5,400 nt of DNA, taken from the NCBI GenBank assembly GCA_900550315.1, contig URRK01000123.1:1-5400 (forward strand), written 5' to 3'. The notes under the pieces were generated by a model that saw only the letters and a list, made by a program, of their open reading frames with translations, made no database searches and was not told the origin of the DNA. Below are positions 1 through 5,400 of this stretch, piece by piece. The translations under genes were made by a program, and so were the position numbers. How positions within the stretch are numbered: the first letter of the stretch is position 1; each line of letters begins with the position of its first letter. The DNA is from an uncultured Oscillospiraceae bacterium (lineage in GTDB: Bacteria > Bacillota > Clostridia > Oscillospirales > Acutalibacteraceae).

Positions 1-1195
1 CCCAACAGATATTGACATTTATTCCAGCCACAACTACCAGTTTAGTAAGGATGTTGAGCTGCAGCCGGGGATTCCCTGCGGGCCGCAGGGTAATGTGCCG
101 CTGCTATCTTTACCGGGCGGCAGAATTTACCAAAAGGTTACACTGCAAAAAAACAAAAGCTACACCCTAAAGGTTTGGGTACGGTGGCATTTGCCGGACG
201 CTTTGCATGTAAGCGGTAATGTAATTATTGGCGCGTTTAGCACTAAGGACGGCACTGTGAACACCGGCAGTGAGCCAACCAACCGCCTAACCCTTGGCAG
301 CACCGCAATGTTAGACCCCGCTTTTGCCGAGCCGGGGGAGCAGGAATACAGCGTTACTTTTAACGCCGGCGAGCACACCGAGGCGTTTGTTGGCATTTAC
401 CACGATATTAAACAGCAGGCCGCCGAGGTTATTTTGTGCAAGGCGGAGCTTACCGAGCAGGGCAAAGGGGAACAGCTGCTGCAAAATGCCGATTTTGCTA
501 ACGATTTTGATAATTGGCAGGTGCTTTACGCCGGCGGCAGTGCCGATCATTACATTGGTTGGTGCCAATGCTGCAACACGGCACTGCAATATGTGCCAAA
601 GGGCAAAATGTTTATTTTTGATGAATACAACAATGTTTACGACCGCGACAACAGCCGTAAGGACCACGGAGCCAACATTGTAAGCGCCGCGTTAGCGTTT
701 ATGAACAGCGGCTGCAACGGCTCCATGCTTTGGACGCTGTTTGACCAGCAATGGCCGAACAACCACACTACCAATAACGATTCTTTTGTAGACGGTGATC
801 ACCGTTGCGGGGTGGCCTCGGTGCTAACCAAAACAAAGGTTCCGCACCTTTCGTACTACGCATTTGGGCTGCTTAGCCGCTACACCGGCGGGTGGGGCAG
901 TAAGGTTTACAAAGGCACTTACAGCCCAAATTTACAAGCCACTTTAAACAAGCTGCCAGACGGCAACTTTACGGTTGTAGTGGTAAACAACAAAGCAAGG
1001 GCCGATAGTTTTACGCTGGAATTTGAAAAGCCGTTACAAAAAACGCTGCACCGTCACCGGTTTGACCCGGCCGTTTTGGTGCCGGACGATACGGCAACGC
1101 TGCCCGGTATTGACGCCGAAATAAAGGTTGAAAGCCAGCTGCAGGATGATATTGCGCCTTACAGCGTAACCGTTTACACAACCATTGAGGATTAA
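1..1195 (+). CDS. Clan GH-A-like glycoside hydrolase, copy 1 (5' end outside window)
   Basis: The frame is open from base 2 to the TAA at 1193-1195, giving 397 residues. Alignment with copy 2 shows that about 230 N-terminal residues, including the acid/base Glu, lie before the window. The ATG at 95 is internal: the codons before it (from base 2) encode D-I-Y-S-S-H-N-Y-Q, the barrel strand-6 motif shared by all copies. Next comes the inserted beta-rich domain (about 41-545), then strand 7 with F-D-E-Y-N, whose Glu codon at 623-625 is the putative nucleophile. Strand 8 (L-W-T-L-F-D-Q) and the loop W-P-N-N-H-T-T-N follow, then a C-terminal beta-rich domain ending in S-V-T-V-Y-T. Seen in sequence: D-G-D-H-R is followed by Cys (codon 806-808) where copies 2 and 3 have Trp, and N-I-G-[WF] is replaced by N-N-V-Y. 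It may therefore differ in substrate preference. The GH clan is an inference from motifs; substrate unknown. Confidence 0.82.
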   Translation, partial: PTDIDIYSSHNYQFSKDVELQPGIPCGPQGNVPLLSLPGGRIYQKVTLQKNKSYTLKVWVRWHLPDALHVSGNVIIGAFSTKDGTVNTGSEPTNRLTLGSTAMLDPAFAEPGEQEYSVTFNAGEHTEAFVGIYHDIKQQAAEVILCKAELTEQGKGEQLLQNADFANDFDNWQVLYAGGSADHYIGWCQCCNTALQYVPKGKMFIFDEYNNVYDRDNSRKDHGANIVSAALAFMNSGCNGSMLWTLFDQQWPNNHTTNNDSFVDGDHRCGVASVLTKTKVPHLSYYAFGLLSRYTGGWGSKVYKGTYSPNLQATLNKLPDGNFTVVVVNNKARADSFTLEFEKPLQKTLHRHRFDPAVLVPDDTATLPGIDAEIKVESQLQDDIAPYSVTVYTTIED

Positions 1196-1201
1196 GCGAA
1201 A

Positions 1202-1207
1202 AAGGGA
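1202..1207 (+). promoter_or_regulatory. Ribosome binding site of copy 2
   Basis: AAGGGA lies 9 bases before the ATG at 1217. Copy 1 and copy 2 are in the same reading frame, but TAA at 1193-1195 and a second in-frame TAA at 1208-1210 separate them. The ATG at 1217 is therefore the first possible in-frame ATG, and the next Met is residue 30. Confidence 0.7.
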
Positions 1208-1216
1208 TAACATTTT

Positions 1217-3100
1217 ATGAGGAATTTACAGTTAAAAAACAGCACCCCCGTTTGCGGCGATTTTTGGGGTAACGGTGCCGTTTACCACTGCTTTGCCGAA
1301 ATGCCGGACGATGAAAACCGCCAGTACAGCCCAAAAATGGCCGAGCTGGAGGCCGACCGCGCCGGAAAAATGCGGTTAAAAATTGCGCGTACCATGTACC
1401 GCTGCTGGGGCTGGGACGAGCAACAGCAGGCCTGGACCTGGGAAACGCCGGAGTGCCGGGCTTTGTACCGCTGGCTGCAGCGCATGAAGGACCGGGGCAT
1501 TACCGTTGCGCTAAACACCGGCTGGTGCTGCCCGGGGGATGTAAACGGAACCAGCTGGAACGACAACCCGCCCTGGGCCGACCGGGATAACTGGGAAAAA
1601 TCGTTACAGGGGTACGCCGATTGGGTAAGCGAAACGGTACGCCAATTGGTAGTGCTGCGCGGATTTACCAACATTAAAATTTTAGTTCTATTTACCGAGC
1701 CGCGCAAGCCAGGCGGGGTAATGCCGGCCACCAGCGAGCCGTTTAGCGAAACCAACCGCGAGCCAATGTTCCGCCTGTGGAACGATTGCGTAAATGCCGC
1801 TGCCGCCGCCTTAAGGCGGGACGGCCTGCGAGATAAGGTTTTGCTTATGGGTCCGAACTGCGGGCACTTAATTTCTGCCCAAATGTTAAAATGGACGGCG
1901 GAAAATGCTACGGAAATTGACCTGTACTCCAGCCACACCTACCAGTGGAACGAGGAGCCGGAGGACTGCGACCCGAACGAGGGCGGCGGGGAGCTGACCA
2001 CCATTGCCATAAAAACCCCCGGTGGCCGTTTTTGCCAAAAGGTTACGCTAAAGCCCTTTACCACCTACAAGGTTACCGTTTGCTGCCGGGTGGTAAAGCG
2101 GGACCCGCTGCACCTTAGCGGCAACATTTTGTTTGGGGCATTCGATCGGTCGCAGGAGTACATTTCCGGCGGCGGCGACCCTACCAACCGCCTAACTCGG
2201 CACAGCGTAAAAATGCTGGATCCCTCTAAAATGTCAACCGAATTTTGCAGCTACAGCTTTACCTTTCAAACGCAGGGGGAGGTTGCGGCGAAAGTGGGCG
2301 TGTTTAGCGATATTAAGCACGAAAGCTACTTAATTGTAAACAGCCTAAGTTTAACCGAGCAGCCCGACGGCTTAGAGTTGCTGCAAAACGGCGATTTTGC
2401 ACAGGGCCCGCTGAATTGGGATACCTTTTGCACCCTTGGTGCCAGCGATGTTTACTACGACTGGCGGCGTTGGTGCCAAACCGGAATGCAATACCTGCGG
2501 CCGGATCAGCCCTTTGTTTTTGATGAATACAACATTGGCTGGAACCGCGACCACTCGCGCAACGAGCACGGGGCGAATTTGGCGCTTAGCATTGTGGCTC
2601 AAATGAATGCCGGGGTTTTTGCCAATATGCTTTGGACGCTGTTTGACCAAATTTGGCCGAATAACCACACTACAAACGGCGATAGTTTTTTTGACGGCGA
2701 TCACCGCTGGGGCTTGGCGCCAAACCTAAACCGCAGTTTAGTGCCGCACAAAAGCTATTACGCCTTTTCAATGATCAGTAAATACACCGGCGGTCGTGGC
2801 AGCAAGGTTTATGAGGGTGTTGGGGAGAAACATCTGCATTTAACCATGAACGAGCTGTCCGACGGCAATGTTACTATTATTGTGGTAAACAACAAAGCGC
2901 AGGGCGAGAAGTTTAAAATTACCCTGCAAAAGCCTTTAAAGGCAAGGTTGTTTTGTCACCGGTTTAACCCAAAAACCGTAGTGCCAAACGAAAAAGCCGA
3001 AATTTTACCGTCGAGCGGTGAAATTGAACTAAACGGAACCGAATTTTTTGACAGTATTGTGCCTTACGGCGTTACAGTTTACACCAGCTGTAACAACTAA
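1217..3100 (+). CDS. Clan GH-A-like glycoside hydrolase, copy 2 (intact)
   Basis: This 627-residue protein has no signal peptide or membrane segment, so it is probably cytoplasmic. Domains by motif: an N-terminal TIM-barrel half, about residues 10-245, with a clan-GH-A-like strand-2 Arg (R58), L-F-T-E-P with putative acid/base E161, and S-S-H-T-Y-Q-W with H240 at strand 6. An inserted beta-rich domain follows, about 246-408. The barrel then resumes, about 410-520, with F-V-F-D-E-Y-N (putative nucleophile E437) and L-W-T-L-F-D-Q at strand 8. A beta-rich C-terminal domain spans about 525-627. The two Glu are 276 residues apart, well beyond the usual clan spacing, and the insertion accounts for this. 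Known for the clan: retaining hydrolysis of glycosidic bonds by two Glu at strands 4 and 7. It sits 21 bases after copy 1 and 29 before copy 3, so co-transcription is likely. It is Cys-rich (for example G-W-C-C-P), which suits a reducing cytoplasm. GH39- or GH5-like families are possible; I cannot choose among them, and substrate is unknown. Confidence 0.88.
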   Translation: MRNLQLKNSTPVCGDFWGNGAVYHCFAEMPDDENRQYSPKMAELEADRAGKMRLKIARTMYRCWGWDEQQQAWTWETPECRALYRWLQRMKDRGITVALNTGWCCPGDVNGTSWNDNPPWADRDNWEKSLQGYADWVSETVRQLVVLRGFTNIKILVLFTEPRKPGGVMPATSEPFSETNREPMFRLWNDCVNAAAAALRRDGLRDKVLLMGPNCGHLISAQMLKWTAENATEIDLYSSHTYQWNEEPEDCDPNEGGGELTTIAIKTPGGRFCQKVTLKPFTTYKVTVCCRVVKRDPLHLSGNILFGAFDRSQEYISGGGDPTNRLTRHSVKMLDPSKMSTEFCSYSFTFQTQGEVAAKVGVFSDIKHESYLIVNSLSLTEQPDGLELLQNGDFAQGPLNWDTFCTLGASDVYYDWRRWCQTGMQYLRPDQPFVFDEYNIGWNRDHSRNEHGANLALSIVAQMNAGVFANMLWTLFDQIWPNNHTTNGDSFFDGDHRWGLAPNLNRSLVPHKSYYAFSMISKYTGGRGSKVYEGVGEKHLHLTMNELSDGNVTIIVVNNKAQGEKFKITLQKPLKARLFCHRFNPKTVVPNEKAEILPSSGEIELNGTEFFDSIVPYGVTVYTSCNN

Positions 3101-3115
3101 ATAATAAATTTTGTT

Positions 3116-3123
3116 AGGGAGAG
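3116..3123 (+). promoter_or_regulatory. Ribosome binding site of copy 3
   Basis: AGGGAGAG is a good Shine-Dalgarno match 6-8 bases before the ATG at 3130. An in-frame TAG at 3115-3117 excludes any longer start. Confidence 0.75.
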
Positions 3124-3129
3124 ATTGCT

Positions 3130-5003
3130 ATGCAAAACATTGACATTAAAAACAAAACGCCGGTGTGCGAAAACTTTTGGGGTCAAAGCGCCGTTTACCA
3201 CTGCTACGCCGAAATGCCGGACGAGGAAGGCCGCAACTATACGCCGCAGTTGGCGCAAATTGAGGCTGACCGTGTAATTAAAATGGGCGTTAAGGTTGTG
3301 CGCACCTTTTACAAGTGGTGGGCCTGGGATGCCGAAAAGCAAGAATGGAACTGGGAAAACGCCGAGTGTAAAGCTTTGTACCGCTGGCTGCAGCGGTTAA
3401 AACAGGGCGGCGTTGCGGTTGCTTTAAACGCCTGCTGGTGCTGCTCTGGAGATGTTAACGGTGTTGGCGGTTTTAACGGTTGCCCGCCCTGGGCGGACCG
3501 GGACAATTGGGAAAACCGGTTCAGGGGTATGCCGATTTTATTAGCGAAACGGTGCACCAGTTAATTGAAGTGCGCGGCTTTACAAACATTAAAATTTTAA
3601 CTTTGTTTACCGAGCCGCAAAACGGTATGCCAGCGCCCGGTAAGCCGCCAATAACTCGCGAAAACAGGCTTAGCATGTACGAAACCTATTACGACTGTGC
3701 TGTTGCGGCCGATGCCGCCCTGCGGCGGGACAATCGGCGGGATAAGGTTTTGCTTATGGGTCCGAATGAGGGTAGTACCACTACCTCCCTAATGGTTAAA
3801 TGGATGGCCGAAAATTTGCCGGAAGGAGTTTTGGACATTTACTCCAGCCACAATTATCAGTGGCAGCAGGAAATTGAGGAGGAGCCCGAAAATAACGGTT
3901 GGGCGGTTGCAACGGTGACGCCGGGCGGCCGAATCTACCAGCTGGCCACTTTAAAGCCGAATACCGAATACGAGGTTAAAATGACCTGTAGAGTGCTTTG
4001 CAACGACTTGCTGCATTTAAGCGGTTCGGTTGCGTTTGGCGCCTTTTCGGGAACCGAGGCACCGCAAGCGGGCGGGCAGCCTACTACCCGGTTAAACCAA
4101 GCCTCGGTAAAGCTTGTAGAGGCCGGTGAGTTTAGTGCGCAAAACCGCACTTTTAGCATGAAGTTTTGTTCCGGTAACGCAACCTCGGCCAACATCACGG
4201 TGTTTTGTGATTTAAAAGCGGTGCCCTTTACCTTTAAGCTGGAAAAATTAGAGTTAATTTGCTGTGAGAGCGGCAAAAGCCTGTTGAAAAACAGTCTCTT
4301 TGCAGACGGGGCAGATGGGTACAACTTTGTTTGCATGGATTACACCTGTAGCGACGCGGCCCTTTTATGGATACGTTGGGCCCAAACAGGGCTGAACTAT
4401 GTACCTAAGGGCAAGCCTTACTTTTTTGATGAATTTAATATTGGTTTTAATAAAGACCATTCCTGGGAAAATCACGGAGCTTACTTGGTAAACGGAGCCG
4501 TAGCGTTAATGAATACCGGGGTGGCCACACCTATTTTGTGGACGCTGTTTGATCAGCAGTGGCCAAATAACCACACCACTAATCCCGATTGCTTTGTAGA
4601 CGGCGACCACCGCTGGGGCTTAGCACCTTTGCTTACTCGAAGCCTGGTGCCGTACAAAAGCTACTACGCTTATGCGCTGCTAAGCCGGTTTACAGGCGGG
4701 CCGGGCAGCAAGGTGTACGCCGGAGTTGGCGCAAACGGCCTGCACGCGGTGTTGAATGTTATGGTCGACGGTAACGCCACCGTAGTGGTGGTTAATTGCC
4801 GTTCGCAGAAAAAGGATTTTACCTTGCAGTTTGAGCAGCCGGTAAACTACACCTTTAATCGGCATTGTTTTAACCCTAAAACAGTAGAGCCAAACGAAAA
4901 GGCCGATCTAATTTTGGCGGATAAAACGCTGGACCCTGTTACCGAAACCCTTAGTGACAGCATTGCCCCTTATAGCGTAACGGTTTATACTACTTTAAAA
5001 TAA
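3130..5003 (+). pseudogene. Clan GH-A-like glycoside hydrolase, copy 3, interrupted by a 1-base frameshift
   Basis: Two overlapping frames together make one full-length paralogue of copy 2. The first starts at ATG 3130 and matches copy 2 through P-P-W-A-D-R-D-N-W-E (residue 128, codon 3511-3513), then reads out of frame to a TAA at 3562-3564. From 3516 the homologous frame continues in the -1 register to the TAA at 5001-5003. Restoring one A gives N-W-E-K-P-V-Q-G-Y-A-D, against N-W-E-K-S-L-Q-G-Y-A-D in copy 2, and a 624-residue protein. Every key motif survives: L-F-T-E-P with acid/base codon 3612-3614 (E162 when corrected), D-I-Y-S-S-H-N-Y-Q-W, F-F-D-E-F-N with nucleophile codon 4431-4433 (E435), L-W-T-L-F-D-Q-Q-W and D-G-D-H-R-W-G. 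No second lesion is visible in nearly 500 downstream codons, so the break is either recent or a sequencing or assembly error. As written, only 144 residues are made, without either catalytic Glu. If the base is an error, this is an intact cytoplasmic enzyme of the same kind as copy 2. Confidence 0.85.
3511..3516 (+). other. Frameshift site in copy 3 (A-run one base short)
   Basis: Copy 3 reads TGG-GAAAA-CCGGTTCAG where copy 2 reads TGG-GAAAAA-TCGTTACAG. The A run has four bases instead of five, and adding one restores the homologous frame exactly. The lost base could also lie up to about 3521, but the A run is the most economical place. Confidence 0.8.
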
Positions 5004-5021
5004 CAAACCGGTAAAATCTTT

Positions 5022-5052
5022 CCGGGTGCGGGTTACCGTGCCCGGCTTTTTT
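5022..5052 (+). terminator. Rho-independent terminator of the glycosidase operon
   Basis: CCGGGTGCGG (5022-5031) pairs with CCGTGCCCGG (5036-5045) across a GTTA loop. This gives a 10-pair stem with two adjacent G-U wobbles, followed by C and six T (5047-5052). It starts 18 bases after the stop of copy 3, so it ends the three-gene operon. Confidence 0.88.
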
Positions 5053-5128
5053 GCAATTTTGCACGGTTTTTTGCAAAAAGTAGGGGGCAATTTTGGCGTG
5101 ACAGCGTTACAATTGAGCCGAAGCGGTA

Positions 5129-5157
5129 TTGAACAGCCTTAAAAAATGTGGTACAAT
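5129..5157 (+). promoter_or_regulatory. SigA/sigma-70-type promoter with extended -10
   Basis: TTGAAC (-35, 5129-5134) and TACAAT (-10, 5152-5157) are separated by exactly 17 bases, and TGG directly before the -10 supplies the extended -10 TG. Each hexamer is close to consensus (TTGACA, TATAAT). Transcription should start near 5164. It lies downstream of the operon terminator and drives the phosphatase gene at 5353. Confidence 0.8.
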
Positions 5158-5352
5158 AACAATAACTTTTATTTTGCCTTTGCGGCAGGGGTGTGCCGCG
5201 GTTAACTTTGGCGCACATATTTAAGCGCCATTATTCAATTTTTTTAGCGCGGTGTTTAATACAACTACGCTTAAAATAGGGTGCTAAAAAGCAGGTTTGG
5301 GTTTACCCCTGCCGGCTTAACAGCTCCCTGCCGTAATAAATGGGGGAAGGTT
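5158..5352 (+). other. Leader of the phosphatase gene with small hairpins
   Basis: If transcription begins near 5164, the untranslated leader is close to 190 bases. I see no convincing small gene in it. GCGGCA (5182-5187) and TGCCGC (5194-5199) form a perfect 6-pair stem with a 6-base loop and no T-run after it, so this is not a terminator. GCAGG (5291-5295) can pair with CCTGC at 5308-5312 or with a second CCTGC at 5327-5331. CTCCC (5324-5328) can pair, with one wobble, with the G-run of the ribosome binding site (5342-5346). No known riboswitch class is recognised. Confidence 0.4.
5342..5350 (+). promoter_or_regulatory. Ribosome binding site of the phosphatase gene
   Basis: GGGGGAAGG precedes the ATG at 5353 closely and is purine-rich, though not the canonical GGAGG. 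The ATG at 5340-5342 overlaps this site, is in another frame and lacks its own site, so 5353 is the preferred start. Confidence 0.6.
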
Positions 5353-5400
5353 ATGACAAAGGTTTATTTGGTTCGTCACTGCGAGGCGTACGGCAACAAG
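5353..5400 (+). CDS. Histidine phosphatase superfamily protein (3' end outside window)
   Basis: Only 16 codons are present, reading MTKVYLVRHCEAYGNK. The L-V-R-H-x-E-A-x-G-N pattern is the N-terminal catalytic signature of the histidine phosphatase (phosphoglycerate mutase-like) superfamily. In it R8 would bind phosphate and H9 would become phosphorylated during hydrolysis or transfer. The usual Gly after the His is Cys here (R-H-C), seen directly. The superfamily includes cofactor-dependent phosphoglycerate mutases and broad-specificity phosphatases, and the visible part cannot separate them. No signal peptide is seen, so it is probably cytoplasmic. The gene has its own promoter and follows the glycosidase terminator, so it is a separate unit. 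Confidence 0.75.
   Translation, partial: MTKVYLVRHCEAYGNK

Noticed and set aside
324..683. Open frame on the + strand overlapping copy 1 in another frame
   Set aside because: The overlapping copy 1 frame carries the conserved glycosidase motifs, while this one shows none and lacks a ribosome binding site.
1282..1938. Long open frame on the - strand, and similar ones at 311-667, 2372-2704, 3097-3342, 3309-3557 and 3935-4336
   Set aside because: They lie opposite or across well-conserved + strand enzyme genes, have no recognisable protein motifs and reflect codon bias in the real genes.
3480..3515. TTG at 3480 as the start of a separate shorter enzyme
   Set aside because: It begins inside the barrel, has no ribosome binding site, and its first codons do not match the family until after the frameshift point.
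3509..3516. Programmed -1 ribosomal frameshifting at GGGAAAAC
   Set aside because: In the zero frame the heptamer is G-GAA-AAC, not X-XXY-YYZ, so the P-site tRNA would re-pair badly on GGA. The A run is also too short for polymerase slippage, and copies 1 and 2 need no shift.
5052..5078. AT-rich TTTTGCA...TGCAAAA repeat as a second terminator
   Set aside because: The stem would be short and almost all A-T, and it is not followed by a T-run.
5097..5110. GTGACA-GC-GTTACA as an operator upstream of the promoter
   Set aside because: It is only an imperfect direct repeat of six bases with no known regulator match.
5033..5218. 61-codon open frame on the - strand between the operon and the phosphatase gene
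   Set aside because: It overlaps the terminator and the + strand promoter and has no recognisable motif.
5272..5277. TAAAAT as a second -10 nearer the phosphatase gene
   Set aside because: No -35-like hexamer lies at a suitable distance upstream.

Overview
The window looks bacterial and most likely comes from a Gram-positive anaerobe of the Bacillota (Clostridia-like). This is an inference from purine-rich Shine-Dalgarno sites, a housekeeping-type promoter with 17-base spacing and an extended -10, an intrinsic terminator, tightly packed same-strand genes and exclusive use of TAA stops. Base composition is roughly balanced, and no marker gene fixes the taxonomy.

Bases 1-5003 hold three tandem paralogues on the + strand. 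Copy 1 (1-1195) lacks its 5' part because the window begins inside it. Copy 2 (1217-3100, 627 residues) is intact. Copy 3 (3130-5003) is full length but broken by a one-base frameshift at about 3512-3516. Gaps of 21 and 29 bases, each with its own ribosome binding site, indicate one operon whose promoter lies upstream of the window. The proteins look like cytoplasmic clan GH-A (retaining, TIM-barrel) glycoside hydrolases. They have a putative acid/base Glu in an L-F-T-E-P motif, a putative nucleophile Glu in an F-D-E-[YF]-N motif, a His in S-S-H-x-Y-Q, and a C-terminal beta-rich domain. A divergent beta-sandwich-like domain of roughly 160 residues, reminiscent of carbohydrate-binding modules, sits between the predicted strands 6 and 7 of the barrel. 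I cannot assign a numbered GH family or a substrate. Absence of a signal peptide suggests action on imported oligosaccharides or glycosides.

Bases 5004-5352 hold the operon terminator (5022-5052), a strong predicted SigA-type promoter (5129-5157) and a leader of nearly 190 bases with small hairpins. They lead into the start of a histidine-phosphatase-superfamily gene at 5353 that runs off the window. This is a separate transcription unit with no evident functional link to the glycosidases.

The most notable points are the triplication with a fast-diverging inserted domain beside a nearly invariant active-site loop, the apparently permuted order of motifs in the inserted domain, the Thr in place of the usual Asn before the acid/base Glu, and the frameshift in copy 3.
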